From the NCBI RefSeq assembly GCF_003264855.1, contig NZ_NFZS01000001.1:992001-1056000 (forward strand): 64,000 nt of DNA, in the 5' to 3' direction. The position numbers and the translations under genes were made by a program. The notes below the pieces were generated by a model. That model was not told the origin of the DNA, searched no databases, and saw only the letters and a program-made list of their open reading frames with translations. This DNA is from Dyella jiangningensis. GTDB taxonomy: Bacteria; Pseudomonadota; Gammaproteobacteria; Xanthomonadales; Rhodanobacteraceae. Shown piece by piece: positions 48,595 to 57,780 of this stretch. Within the stretch, counting starts at the first letter, position 1, and each line of letters starts with the position of its first letter.

Positions 48595-49071
48595 TCAGCG
48601 GACGCGCTTCACGCTGATGCTTTCGCCGCAGCCTTCCACGTACATCAGCCAGTTGCCCATCATCATCGGCTTGATGGTGACGTTCGGGTTTTCGGCATGC
48701 GGGCAGACGTAGCTGCCTGATCCGGCCTGTTTCCACACCTGGCCGTTGTCCAGCGGGAACTGCATGTTCTCCGCGAAGCCGTTGAAGGAGCCTTTCAGGC
48801 GCGCGGTCACCGCCGTGCGCTTGCCGCTTTCGGGGTAGAACACCGGCTTGCCGGACGAATCGACCACCTTGGTGATCACCTTGCCGTGCCCGCTCAGCCA
48901 GTCGTCGAGGTTCTTCAGTTCGTCGGCCGACAACTTGTCGAGGCCCGCGGCCTTGAACTCCGCCGGCGACATGCGCTGCTGCAGCGGCACGTACTGGTCG
49001 GCGGCCAAGGCAAGAGCAGGGACGATCAGGGCGGCACTCACGAACAACGGCAGCAGTCGGGCCAGACGCAT
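48595..49071 (-). CDS. Small exported protein of unknown function
   Basis: A 158-residue protein with a signal peptide ('LLPLFVSAALIVPALALA', cleavage near residue 23). The mature N terminus 'YVPLQQRMSPAEFKAAGLDK' and 'LSADELKNLDDWLSGHG' look like a short helical segment shared by several xanthomonad exported proteins. A beta-rich remainder follows ('RLKGSFNGFAENMQFPLDNG', 'YVCPHAENPNVTIKPMMMGN') with two cysteines that could form a disulfide. No function is recognised. ATG 49071 has GAGGAC upstream. It converges with hrpA with a 10-nt gap and is divergent from relA. Confidence 0.8.
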   Translation of the reverse strand: MRLARLLPLFVSAALIVPALALAADQYVPLQQRMSPAEFKAAGLDKLSADELKNLDDWLSGHGKVITKVVDSSGKPVFYPESGKRTAVTARLKGSFNGFAENMQFPLDNGQVWKQAGSGSYVCPHAENPNVTIKPMMMGNWLMYVEGCGESISVKRVR

Positions 49072-49183
49072 GGAAATGTCCTCAGGGGCAAGGGAGTGAC
49101 GTCGCCGCCGCAGCATACACGGCATGAACCGCCGGTTCATGCGGAAGGCGGGTCGCGGGAGCGGCCTGCACTAGAATGGCGGC

Positions 49184-51319
49184 ATGGTCCAAGCCGCCCT
49201 CAACGCAAGCCCGGGTCTCGCCCAGTGGCGCGAACGCGTCGGCTACGTGCCGCCCGTGCTGGGCGACGCGTTGGATGCCGGCGCGTCCCTGGCGGTTCAC
49301 CAGGCCGAGTTGGCCGACGCGCTGGAGCTGCTCGCCATGCTGGGTTCCGACGCGCAGACCCAGGCAGCGGCCGTGTGGTTCGAGGTGTCCCGCACCGATC
49401 CGGCATTGTGGGCGCAACGCGAGCCGCTATTGCCGGCCGAACTGCAGCGCCTGGTCGCCGGCCAGCTGGCCGCCGAACGGGTATGGGCGCTGCATGCACA
49501 GCATGGCGCCGATCACGGTGCGGAAGGCCTGCGCCGCCTGCTGCTGGCGATCATCCGCGACGTGCGCGTGGTGTTCATCCTGCTGGCGCGGCAGCTGGCC
49601 CGCATGCGCGTCGCCAGCAGCTGGCCGGAGGCCGAGCGCCAGTCGCTGGCGCGGCTCACCCGCGACATCCATGCGCCCCTCGCCAATCGTCTCGGTATCT
49701 GGCAGCTGAAGTGGGAGCTGGAAGACCTGAGCTTCCGCTACCTGCAGCCGGAGACCTACAAGCGCATCGCCAAATTGCTGGACGAGCGCCGCGTCGATCG
49801 CGAGGAGTTCATCCGCGAATCGCTCGACGTGCTGCATCGCGCGCTTGACGCGGCGGGCATTCGCGCGGAGCTGGCGGGTCGGCCGAAGCACATCTATTCG
49901 ATCTGGAAGAAGATGCAGCGCAAGTCGCTGGAGTTCTCCGATCTCTATGACATCCGCGCCGTGCGCGTGCTGGTCGACAGCGTGGCCGACTGCTATGGCG
50001 CGCTCGGCGTCGTGCATACGCTGTGGCCGCACCTGCCGGGCGAGTTCGACGACTACATCGCCCGGCCCAAGGGCAACGATTACCGCTCGCTGCATACGGC
50101 CGTGGTCGGCCCGCGCGGCAAGACGCTGGAAGTGCAGATCCGCACGCACGAGATGCATCGCATCAACGAGCTGGGCGTGGCCGCGCACTGGCGCTACAAG
50201 GAAGGCGGCGCGGGCGACAGCGAGTTCGAGGCAAAGATCGCTTGGATGCGCCAGCTGCTTGAGCCGCGCCAGGACAGCGAAGGCGATCTTGCCGCCGACC
50301 TGCACACCGAGCTGCTGGAAGACCGCGTCTACGTGCTCACGCCCAAGGGCGAAGTGGTGGACCTGCCGCACGGTGCCACCGTGCTCGACTTCGCCTACCA
50401 CGTGCATACGGAAGTGGGTCATCGCTGCCGCGGTGCCAAGGTCAACGGCCGCATCGTGCCGCTCACCTTCCAGCCCTCCAGCGGCGATCGCGTGGAAGTG
50501 CTCACCGCCAAAATTGCCGAGCCCAGCCGTGACTGGCTGTCGCCGCATCATGGCTACCTGCATACGTCGCGTGCGAAGGACAAGGTACGCGCGTGGTTCC
50601 GCCGCATCGCGCACGACGCCAACGTCGCCGCGGGCCGCGCGATCTTCGAAAAGGAGATCAAGCGCCTGGCCCTGCCTTCGGCCGACATCAGCAAGCTGCC
50701 GGCGCATTTCCACCTGAAGTCGCACGATGAGCTGCTCGTCGCGCTGGCGCTGGGCGAAGTCGCGCCCGGCCAGATCGCACGCGTGCTGCAGGAGGCCGCT
50801 GCGCCGCCGCCACCCGTGACGCAATCGGCAACCGCCGCGCCGCCCAGGCAGGCGACGCACGGTCACAGCGCGCTCAGCATCGAGGGCGTAGGCAATCTGC
50901 TGACCACGCTGGCGCGCTGCTGCCAGCCCTTGCCGGGTGATCCGGTGCGGGGTTTCGTCACCAAGGGGCGCGGCGTATCCGTTCATCGCGCGGATTGCCC
51001 CAGTCTGGCGCGCCTGGCGCGTCGCGATCCGGACCGCGTGATCGAAGTGGAGTGGGGCAAGGCCGCTGCGCGCGCGTACGAAGTGGACATCGAACTGCGA
51101 GGCTACGACCGCAAGGGCCTGCAGAAGGACGTCACCAGCGTCATCAGCAATGCCAGCGTGCACATCATCGCGTCGTCCAGTCGCGTATTCACGCGCACGG
51201 GCGAGGTGGAAATGCGCTTCACCCTGCGCGTTCGGGACTTCGAACAGCTGTCCACTCTGCTGGATCGCCTGGTAGCGCTGCCCAACGTGGTCGACGCGCG
51301 CCGCGTCAGCGTTGGCTGA
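49184..51319 (+). CDS. relA: (p)ppGpp synthetase RelA (RelA/SpoT family)
   Basis: A 711-residue RSH protein (E. coli RelA 744). The N-terminal HD hydrolase domain is degenerate: the region around 'AQHGADHGAEGLRRLLLAII' lacks the HD-ED active-site pattern, as in RelA. The synthetase domain is intact ('KWELEDLSFRYLQPETY', 'GRPKHIYSIWKKMQRK', 'EFDDYIARPKGNDYRSLHTA', about 286-305). A TGS domain ('VYVLTPKGEVVDLPHGATVL', about 380) and a C-terminal ACT domain (about 640-711) follow. It makes (p)ppGpp in response to uncharged tRNA on ribosomes. ATG 49184 is the start. Confidence 0.92.
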   Translation: MVQAALNASPGLAQWRERVGYVPPVLGDALDAGASLAVHQAELADALELLAMLGSDAQTQAAAVWFEVSRTDPALWAQREPLLPAELQRLVAGQLAAERVWALHAQHGADHGAEGLRRLLLAIIRDVRVVFILLARQLARMRVASSWPEAERQSLARLTRDIHAPLANRLGIWQLKWELEDLSFRYLQPETYKRIAKLLDERRVDREEFIRESLDVLHRALDAAGIRAELAGRPKHIYSIWKKMQRKSLEFSDLYDIRAVRVLVDSVADCYGALGVVHTLWPHLPGEFDDYIARPKGNDYRSLHTAVVGPRGKTLEVQIRTHEMHRINELGVAAHWRYKEGGAGDSEFEAKIAWMRQLLEPRQDSEGDLAADLHTELLEDRVYVLTPKGEVVDLPHGATVLDFAYHVHTEVGHRCRGAKVNGRIVPLTFQPSSGDRVEVLTAKIAEPSRDWLSPHHGYLHTSRAKDKVRAWFRRIAHDANVAAGRAIFEKEIKRLALPSADISKLPAHFHLKSHDELLVALALGEVAPGQIARVLQEAAAPPPPVTQSATAAPPRQATHGHSALSIEGVGNLLTTLARCCQPLPGDPVRGFVTKGRGVSVHRADCPSLARLARRDPDRVIEVEWGKAAARAYEVDIELRGYDRKGLQKDVTSVISNASVHIIASSSRVFTRTGEVEMRFTLRVRDFEQLSTLLDRLVALPNVVDARRVSVG

Positions 51320-51390
51320 ACGGCTGGCCTTAACAACCCGGCCCAGGCCCGCCGCGATGCTAAGCTGCGGCTGAGAAACTCCACTTCCCC

Positions 51391-53211
51391 ATGCCCATGA
51401 ACGGACGCAAAGACCAGTACGACCCAGGGTCGCCAGGCCGAACCGAGCCGACCCTGGGTAGCCTCGACAATCTGGACGCGCCCGGCTCAGGCCCATCGAG
51501 AGAGGTGCCGCGGGACGACGACGGCCTGCCCAAGTTCAACCTCGCCCCGGACATGCGTCGTCCGGCACCGCCGCGTGCACCGATGCCGCCGCCCCGCAAG
51601 CGAGGCTGGCTGGTGCCATTGGCGTTGCTGGTGGTCATCGGCATCGGCACCAGCGTGTGGATGGGACAGGACAAACTGCGCGGACTGGTGCCCAGCACCG
51701 AGCTCGATGGCGTGTTGGGTCGTGCCGAAATCGCACTGCAGGAAGGACGCCTGGACGGTACCGACGGTTCCAGCGCACGTGAATTGTTCGAAGCGGCGCG
51801 CGCCCTGCAGCCGGACAACGACCGCGCCCGCGATGGCCTGCGCAAGGTCGGCCAGGCCGAGATCGCCCGGGCCGATGCCGCGCTGCAGGCCCACAAACTG
51901 GACGAAGCAGACCAGGCGCTGGCGACGGCGCGCGAACTGCTGGGCGGCGGCACCGACGTGGATCGCCTGAGCCAGGCGATTGCCAGCGCGCGCAACGGCA
52001 CGGTGAAGACCGACCGCCTCGTCGAACAGGCCCAGCAGGCACTCGAGGCGGGCAAGCTCGACGGCGACGACGGCGCGGCTGCGCTGTATCGGCGCGTGCT
52101 GGCCGCCGATCCCGGCAATGCCGTGGCCCTGCATGGGCTGGACAAGGTTGCCGATGCGCTCGCCGCGCAGGCGCACAAGGCGCTCGATGCCGGCGATCGC
52201 GCGGGAGCGGCCGCGCTGGTCGACCGCATCGCCGCGATGCTGCCCAATTACGGCGAATTGCCGGCGCTGCGTGCCGCCCTGGTGCAAGCCGACCAGCAGA
52301 ACAACAGCCAGGTCACCGACGCGATCAAGCAGGGCCAGGATGCGCTGCGCGCCGGTCGCATCACCGGCGAAGGCGACGATACCGCGCTCGCGCACTTCAA
52401 GGCCGCGTTGGCGATCGATGCCAACAATGACGACGCAAAAACGGGTCTCGGCCAAGTAGCACAGGCCCTGATCGTGCAGGCCAACGCCGCGCTCGACAGC
52501 GGCGACACGGCGCATGCCAGCGGCCTGCTGGACCAGGCCGAGGCGCTGGCGCCGCATTCCGCGGACCTGGCGTCGGCGCGCGCGCGCCTTACCGATGAAC
52601 AGAAGTCCGTCGCGGCCGCGCAGGCCGCGAGCGCGAACGAAAAGCACAAGGCTCCTGAGCAAACGCCGGCGAACACCAGGAGCGACCGACGCAAAGCCGC
52701 CGCATCGCAGACGCCCAGCGAAGACGAGGACACTGGCGAAGCGCCGCTGGAGCATCCGCCGCTTACGCCGCAGCAAAGCGCCGAGCTCTCGCGCACGTTG
52801 TTGCGTGCGGACAACGCGGCACGGCAGGGCAACCTCATGTTGCCGCCGGGCGAAAGCGCGTATGACCTCTATCGGCAGGCGCTCGCCATCGACGGCAACA
52901 ACGTGACCGCCCGCAACGGCCTCGAAAACCTGCCCAACATCGCCATCGGCCAGTTCAACCAGGCGTTGATGAACGGCAATCTGTCCGTCGCCAACAGCCG
53001 CCTCGCCGATCTGGGTGACCTGTCGCCGGGCAACACCAACCAGGGCGTACTGCGCCAACGCCTGGCCAGTGCGTGGATGGACCAGGCCGAACAACAGTTG
53101 CAAAGTGGCGATCGCGCCGGTGCTGCCCAGTCGCTGGACAGCGCACGCAAACTCATGCCGGGCAATCCACGCCTGGCCACCTTGATGGCACGCCTGCAGT
53201 CCGGTTCCTGA
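51391..53211 (+). CDS. Membrane-anchored TPR-like repeat protein
   Basis: A 606-residue protein: an acidic/proline-rich cytoplasmic N terminus (1-70), one membrane span 'WLVPLALLVVIGIGTSVW' (about 71-88), then a periplasmic region of four related ~90-residue modules. Each module has helix pairs built as 'A..AL..G.LDG.DG..A...F..AL..DP.N..A..GL..V' plus 'AL.AGD...A..LL..A..L.P....L..L'. The insert GRLDGTDG, GKLDGDDG or GRITGEGDD recurs at equal positions in modules 1-3. A low-complexity linker (about 395-450) separates module 3 from module 4. It probably forms a protein-interaction scaffold; partners unknown. It lies 72 nt after relA and 10 nt before the next gene. Confidence 0.78.
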   Translation: MPMNGRKDQYDPGSPGRTEPTLGSLDNLDAPGSGPSREVPRDDDGLPKFNLAPDMRRPAPPRAPMPPPRKRGWLVPLALLVVIGIGTSVWMGQDKLRGLVPSTELDGVLGRAEIALQEGRLDGTDGSSARELFEAARALQPDNDRARDGLRKVGQAEIARADAALQAHKLDEADQALATARELLGGGTDVDRLSQAIASARNGTVKTDRLVEQAQQALEAGKLDGDDGAAALYRRVLAADPGNAVALHGLDKVADALAAQAHKALDAGDRAGAAALVDRIAAMLPNYGELPALRAALVQADQQNNSQVTDAIKQGQDALRAGRITGEGDDTALAHFKAALAIDANNDDAKTGLGQVAQALIVQANAALDSGDTAHASGLLDQAEALAPHSADLASARARLTDEQKSVAAAQAASANEKHKAPEQTPANTRSDRRKAAASQTPSEDEDTGEAPLEHPPLTPQQSAELSRTLLRADNAARQGNLMLPPGESAYDLYRQALAIDGNNVTARNGLENLPNIAIGQFNQALMNGNLSVANSRLADLGDLSPGNTNQGVLRQRLASAWMDQAEQQLQSGDRAGAAQSLDSARKLMPGNPRLATLMARLQSGS

Positions 53212-53221
53212 GGAATCGCCC

Positions 53222-54061
53222 ATGACGGTGATGGTGTTCGGGGCCAGCAGTCAGATCGGCCGCTTCCTGCTGCCGCGCCTGCTCGCGCGCGGAGAAACCG
53301 TAAAGGCGCTGAGCCGCTCGGAGCGCGCCAGCGAACCGGGCCTCACGTGGGTGCACGGCAAGTTGCCCGACCGCGTGCCGGATGTGGGGCGCCCGCTGGT
53401 GATCATCAGCTTCGGTCCGCTGCTGCCGTTCGCGCAGTGGCTGTCGTCCTTGGTGCTGGCGCCGGGCACGCGCGTGATTGCGACCAGTTCGATGAGCGCC
53501 GAATCCAAGCAGGATTCCGACGTGCCCGCCGAGCGTGCGATTTCGCAGTCGCTGCGCGATGGCGAAATCGCCCTGGCCGCCGCCTGCGAGAAGCAGGGAG
53601 CACTGTGGACAATCTTCCGTCCCACACTGATCTACGGCGCAGGACTGGACAAGAGCCTTACGCCGATCGCCCGTCGCGCGATGCGGCTCAGGGTGTTTCC
53701 GTTGCCGGCAGGCCGAGGCCTGCGCCAGCCGGTCCATGCAGACGACATCGCTGCGGCGGTCGTGGCGGCGCTGGACCATCCCGAAGCGGCCGGCCGGATC
53801 CTGCCCCTGGGCGGGGGCGAGCGGCTCACGGCCGGGGAGATGTTCGCCCGGGTCCGCCGGAGCCTGCCGATCGGCACGTTGCCCGTTCCCGTTCCGGCGC
53901 CGCTGTTGCGCCTGGGCCGCCACGCCGTGCCCAGGCTGCGCGGTCCGCTGACGCGGCTGGAAGCCAATCTCGTCGCCGACAATAGCGAGCTGCAGCGGCT
54001 GCTGGGCGTCTCACCGCGGCCCTTCCAGCCGGATGCCGCCTGCTGGGAGCCTCAGCTGTAG
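53222..54061 (+). CDS. NAD(P)-binding epimerase/dehydratase-like (atypical SDR) protein
   Basis: A 279-residue Rossmann protein. The N-terminal nucleotide motif is 'VFGASSQIGRFLLPRLLARG' (about 5-24), a variant of GxxGxxG, followed by 'VKALSRSERASEPGLTWVHG'. A 'PTLIYGAGLDKSLTPIARRA' stretch near 138-157 and 'QPVHADDIAAAVVAALDHPE' near 170-190 are typical of extended or atypical SDRs. The usual Tyr-x3-Lys pair is not obvious. Substrate unknown. It follows the TPR gene after 10 nt. Its TAG stop codon is contributed by the GTAGGAG repeat at 54057. Confidence 0.78.
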   Translation: MTVMVFGASSQIGRFLLPRLLARGETVKALSRSERASEPGLTWVHGKLPDRVPDVGRPLVIISFGPLLPFAQWLSSLVLAPGTRVIATSSMSAESKQDSDVPAERAISQSLRDGEIALAAACEKQGALWTIFRPTLIYGAGLDKSLTPIARRAMRLRVFPLPAGRGLRQPVHADDIAAAVVAALDHPEAAGRILPLGGGERLTAGEMFARVRRSLPIGTLPVPVPAPLLRLGRHAVPRLRGPLTRLEANLVADNSELQRLLGVSPRPFQPDAACWEPQL

Positions 54062-54163
54062 GAGCGCACCCAGTGCGCGATTGGCCTGGCGGGATTCCGC
54101 GGCGAACGCGTGCATTGGGATACGACCCGGCCCTGGGGTCGCGCACCGGGTGCGCCCCTACAG
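54057..54163. repeat. GTAGGAGCGCACCC-type inverted doublet overlapping a stop codon
   Basis: A plus copy (54057-54081) and a diverged minus copy (54137-54163). The first TGTAGGAG provides the TAG (54059-54061) that ends the NAD-binding protein gene. The remainder to 54301 shows no gene; the PBP1b frame is open through it but does not look coding. Confidence 0.85.
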
Positions 54164-54301
54164 TGGTTGGCCGGCCGCGACAAACCCGCCGGTGCCTCGC
54201 TTCGGCCTCATCCGCGCCACAAACCGCCGCTGGCGTTCAGATACCCGCGGGGAAGCGGGCCCTATGATCCCGTGGCCTCTTCCGTTCAGGATCTCCCCTC
54301 T

Positions 54302-56632
54302 TTGGCCTTCTTGACCCGCCTCCGTTCGTTCGCCAGCGCTGTCTGGCCCTGGGTGCGCATTCCGTTCTGGATCTGCATGGGTCTGCTGTTCGGCTTCGTG
54401 TTGCCTTATACCCTGGTGCTCAACAAGCGGGTGCAGGATCGCTTCAACGACCTCGTGTTCGCGGTGCCCACGCGCATCTATGCGCGGCCGCTGCCGCTGT
54501 CCGCCGGCACGCCGATGAATCCGGCGACCCTGGAACTGGAGCTGACCTTTGCCGGCTACGGCAACGACGGTCGCGGCCAGGTGGCCGGAACCTGGGCGAA
54601 GGAGGGCAGCACCTACAACATCGCCTCGCGTGGCTATGCAGGGCCGGACGGCGGTGAATTGCCCAAGCGCATCCGCGTCGTGCTGGGCAAGGGCCAGGTC
54701 GCCAGCGTGAAGGACACGGCCAACGGCCGGCCGCTGGACCTCACCCATCTCGATCCGGCACGCATCGCCACCGTGTACGGCTCGCAACAGGAAGAGCGCC
54801 GCATCGTTCGCCTGGCCGACGTGCCGCCGCTGCTGATCAGCGGCCTGCAGGCGGTGGAAGACCGAGACTTCAAGCATCACATCGGCATCGACTTCACCGC
54901 GATCTTGCGCGCCTCGTTCGCCAACCTGCGTGCGGGCCATACCGTGCAGGGCGGCTCCACGCTCACGCAGCAGCTGGTGCGCAACCTGTTCCTGGATCGC
55001 TCGCAGAACCTCACGCGCAAGTTCAACGAAGCGCTGATGTCGATCCTCATCGAAACGCACTACGACAAGAGCCGCATCCTCGAGGCCTACGTCAACGAGG
55101 TGTTCCTGGGCCAGCAGGGCAACCAGGCCGTGCATGGTTTTGCCGCCGCGTCGGAGTTCTACTTCGGTCGTCGCATGGAAGACCTCAGGCCGCAGGAGAT
55201 GGCGTTGCTGATCGGCCTGGTGAAGGGGCCGAGCTACTACGATCCGCGTCGTTATCCGGATCGTGCACTGGTGCGCCGCAACCTCGTGCTCGACCAGTTT
55301 GCCGAGACGGGCCTGATCGCGCCCGACCAGGCCGCAGCCTTCAAGAGCACGCCGCTGGGCATCGTCAGCAACGGTCAGTTGCCACACAACCGCTTCCCGG
55401 CCTTCATGCAGCTGGTGCGTGCGCAGATCACCAGTGACTTCGACGACGACACGCTTTCCAACGGCAACCTGAGCATCTTCACCACGCTCGATCCGGCGGC
55501 GCAGCTGTATGCGGAGCAGGCGATCACCTCGACGGCGGCCAACCTCGGCAAGCGTGGCGAAGCCGCGCAGGCCGCGGCCGTGGTGACCGAGGCGAAGACC
55601 GGTGCCGTGCTCGCCATGGTCGGCAGCAAGACGCCGGGCGAGCAGGGCTTCAATCGCGCGATGGACGCGCGTCGTCCGATCGGTTCGCTGATGAAACCGC
55701 TCGTGTACCTCGTCGCACTGGCCAACCCCGAGCGCTGGAATCTCGGCAGCCCCGTGGAGGATTCGCCCATCAGCATGCGCCAGCCCGACGGCAGCTACTG
55801 GACGCCGAAGAACGACGAAGGCGACGTGCACGGCTCGGTGCCGATGGTTGACGGCCTGGTGCATTCCTGGAACCTGGCGACGATCAACCTCGGCATGAGC
55901 GTGGGCGTCGCGCGCATCAAGGCGTTCCTCGAGTCGTTCGGGCTCACCGACGTCAACCCGAGTCCGTCGCTGCTGATCGGCGCCGAAGACATGTCGCCGT
56001 TGCAGGCCGCGCAGCTCTACCAGTACATCGCCGCCGACGGCCACGCGTTGCCGCTGCTGGCCGTGCGTGGCGTGGTCGACAACAAGGGCCAGACCATCAA
56101 GCGCTATGAGGTGAAGACCGGCCCCGGCGAATACCAGCCCGCCGTGCGCCTGGTGACGTGGGCCATGCAGCAGGTGGCGCGTTCGGGCACGGCGGCTTCG
56201 ATCGGCAGTTCGGGTCTCGCCTACCTCAATGCCGCGGGCAAGACCGGCACCAGCAATGACATGCGCGACAGCTGGTTCGCGGGCTTCACCGGCGATCACC
56301 TCGCGCTGTTCTGGATGGGCCGCGACGACAACAAGCCCAGCGGCCTGTACGGCGCCACGGGCAGCCTGCGCGCCTGGCAGGAGTTGTTCCGCAAGCTGCC
56401 CACGCGCCCATTGTCGGCGGCGCCTGGCGATGGCCTGGAGATGGCATGGATCAATACGTCCAACGGCCACCGTTCGGAAGAAGGATGTGAAGGCGCGCGC
56501 CAATTGCCGGTGGTGGCCGGTACACTTGGGCAGGACGCCGAAGGCTGCTTCTGGCAGCACGTCGGCAATCTTTTCGGCAGCGCCGATACGCCTCCCGCGC
56601 CAGCCACGCCCACCGAACCCGCACGAGATTGA
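54302..56632 (+). CDS. mrcB: Bifunctional penicillin-binding protein 1B
   Basis: About 776 residues. A short cytoplasmic tail and membrane anchor ('WICMGLLFGFVLPYTLVL') lead into a UB2H-like domain (about 60-150). The GT51 glycosyltransferase has EDRDFKHHIGID (about 185) and GGSTLTQQLVRNLFL (about 217). The transpeptidase has SLMK in 'RRPIGSLMKPL' (about 461), SWN in HSWNLATIN and KTGTSND (about 645). It polymerises and cross-links peptidoglycan in the periplasm. The frame is open back to 54110 through repeat sequence; no ATG fits, so TTG 54302 is a tentative start. A TPR lipoprotein gene begins 2 nt after the stop. Confidence 0.9.
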   Translation: MAFLTRLRSFASAVWPWVRIPFWICMGLLFGFVLPYTLVLNKRVQDRFNDLVFAVPTRIYARPLPLSAGTPMNPATLELELTFAGYGNDGRGQVAGTWAKEGSTYNIASRGYAGPDGGELPKRIRVVLGKGQVASVKDTANGRPLDLTHLDPARIATVYGSQQEERRIVRLADVPPLLISGLQAVEDRDFKHHIGIDFTAILRASFANLRAGHTVQGGSTLTQQLVRNLFLDRSQNLTRKFNEALMSILIETHYDKSRILEAYVNEVFLGQQGNQAVHGFAAASEFYFGRRMEDLRPQEMALLIGLVKGPSYYDPRRYPDRALVRRNLVLDQFAETGLIAPDQAAAFKSTPLGIVSNGQLPHNRFPAFMQLVRAQITSDFDDDTLSNGNLSIFTTLDPAAQLYAEQAITSTAANLGKRGEAAQAAAVVTEAKTGAVLAMVGSKTPGEQGFNRAMDARRPIGSLMKPLVYLVALANPERWNLGSPVEDSPISMRQPDGSYWTPKNDEGDVHGSVPMVDGLVHSWNLATINLGMSVGVARIKAFLESFGLTDVNPSPSLLIGAEDMSPLQAAQLYQYIAADGHALPLLAVRGVVDNKGQTIKRYEVKTGPGEYQPAVRLVTWAMQQVARSGTAASIGSSGLAYLNAAGKTGTSNDMRDSWFAGFTGDHLALFWMGRDDNKPSGLYGATGSLRAWQELFRKLPTRPLSAAPGDGLEMAWINTSNGHRSEEGCEGARQLPVVAGTLGQDAEGCFWQHVGNLFGSADTPPAPATPTEPARD

Positions 56633-56634
56633 CC

Positions 56635-57165
56635 ATGTCGAGCCGTCTTCTTCGCCTCTCCGCCGCCCCAGCCACGTTGGCGGTCCTGCTGCTCGCCGCG
56701 TGCAGCCAGCCCAGCGTTCCGGCGCAGGCCACGCGTCCGACCATTTCGGATGAGCAGATGCTGGCGTCGATCCGGGCGGCGGGCGACAAGGAGAAGTCGG
56801 CCATCGACGTGAACCCGCTGCGCGATCCGGGCGTGGCCGCGCTGCAGGACGCCGCCGAAGGCGACCTGCGTACCGGCAAATACCAGGATGCGGCGACCAA
56901 GCTCGACCAGGCGCTGAAGATCAGCCCGGATTCACCGGACCTGCTGCAGGACCGCGCCGAGCTGGCCATTCGCCTGAAGGACTACGGCAACGCCGAGAAG
57001 CTCGCGCACCGCTCGTGGGAATTGGGCCCGCGCCTCGGTCCGCTGTGCGCCCGCAACTGGCAGACCATCGTCGAACTGCGCCAGCGCGCCGATGACCAGG
57101 CCGGCGCCGCGAGCGCCAGCAAGTGGGTGTCGCAGTGCCATGTGGAAGGGTTGCAGCGCTACTGA
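56635..57165 (+). CDS. TPR-containing lipoprotein, possible PBP1b partner
   Basis: A 176-residue protein with a lipoprotein signal: 'LAVLLLAACS', lipid cysteine near residue 24. It contains a short TPR-like helical repeat ('GDLRTGKYQDAATKLDQALK' and 'PDLLQDRAELAIRLKDYGNA', about 83-125) and a cysteine pair (LCARNWQ and QCHVEG). It starts 2 nt after the PBP1b stop codon. In other bacteria, outer-membrane lipoproteins (LpoA, LpoB, LpoP) activate PBP1; by tight linkage and TPR content this could be a functional equivalent. LpoP of Pseudomonas also carries TPRs. No biochemical signature proves it. ATG 56635 is chosen. Confidence 0.75.
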   Translation: MSSRLLRLSAAPATLAVLLLAACSQPSVPAQATRPTISDEQMLASIRAAGDKEKSAIDVNPLRDPGVAALQDAAEGDLRTGKYQDAATKLDQALKISPDSPDLLQDRAELAIRLKDYGNAEKLAHRSWELGPRLGPLCARNWQTIVELRQRADDQAGAASASKWVSQCHVEGLQRY

Positions 57166-57186
57166 GCGCGGGAGTCACGCATACCC

Positions 57187-57315
57187 TGTAGGAGCGCACC
57201 CAGTGCGCGACCGCAGAGTAACGTCTCACGGTAGTGACTGCTTTTCGCCAGCGGTATGGAAGTGGCGTCGCTTCACCGCTCCGTAGGCTATCGCGCACTG
57301 GGTGCGCTCCTACAG
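57187..57315. repeat. GTAGGAGCGCACCC-type inverted doublet
   Basis: A plus copy (57187-57214) and a minus copy (about 57289-57315) lie between the convergent lipoprotein and VOC genes. The spacing of about 75 nt resembles the 54057-54163 doublet. Confidence 0.88.
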
Positions 57316-57328
57316 CAAAGACGGTGCC

Positions 57329-57706
57329 CTAGCGCCGACGCTCCTCCATCAGCCCCACCAGATTTCCATCCGGGTCACGGAGGAACGCCAGCCACAGCGT
57401 GTGGTCGGACAGCTCCGCGGTGGCCTGTGGTTCGCGTTCACCCACCGCGCCGCGATCGAGCAGCGAAGCGAAGGCGTGTTCGATGTCGCCAACCTTGAAA
57501 TACAGGATGGAATTGCCGCCCACGGCGCCCGCGCCTTGCGGGGTCGACAACATCAGGCGCACGCCGCCGCTGTCGAGAAAGGCGAGGTTGGGCGCCGGGC
57601 GAAACAGGAAGGGCAGCCCGAGGATGTCGCGATAGAAGGACAGCGCCGCATCGACGTCGCTGACGGTGATCGCAATCTGGCCGATGCCATTAATGGGCGT
57701 GGACAT
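57329..57706 (-). CDS. VOC-superfamily (glyoxalase/bleomycin-resistance fold) protein
   Basis: A 125-residue two-module VOC fold: 'IGQIAITVSDVDAALSFYRD' then 'NLAFLDSGGVRLMLSTP' in the first half, and 'SILYFKVGDIEHAFASLLDR' then 'LWLAFLRDPDGNLVGLMEER' in the second. The usual first metal ligand His of the I-x-H-I motif is Gln here (IGQIAI), while the final Glu region (MEER) is retained. Reaction unknown. ATG 57706 starts it; the next gene is divergent. Confidence 0.86.
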   Translation of the reverse strand: MSTPINGIGQIAITVSDVDAALSFYRDILGLPFLFRPAPNLAFLDSGGVRLMLSTPQGAGAVGGNSILYFKVGDIEHAFASLLDRGAVGEREPQATAELSDHTLWLAFLRDPDGNLVGLMEERRR

Positions 57707-57780
57707 GGCGATGCTCCGCGGGAGGCCACTCGCAGTCTAGGGCATTCGCAGCCCGGCGGAAGGTCGGCCATACTTGCCGG

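Noticed and set aside
51391-53211. TonB or TolA protein
   Set aside because: It has one membrane span but the periplasmic part is made of TPR-like modules and there is no TonB C-terminal domain.
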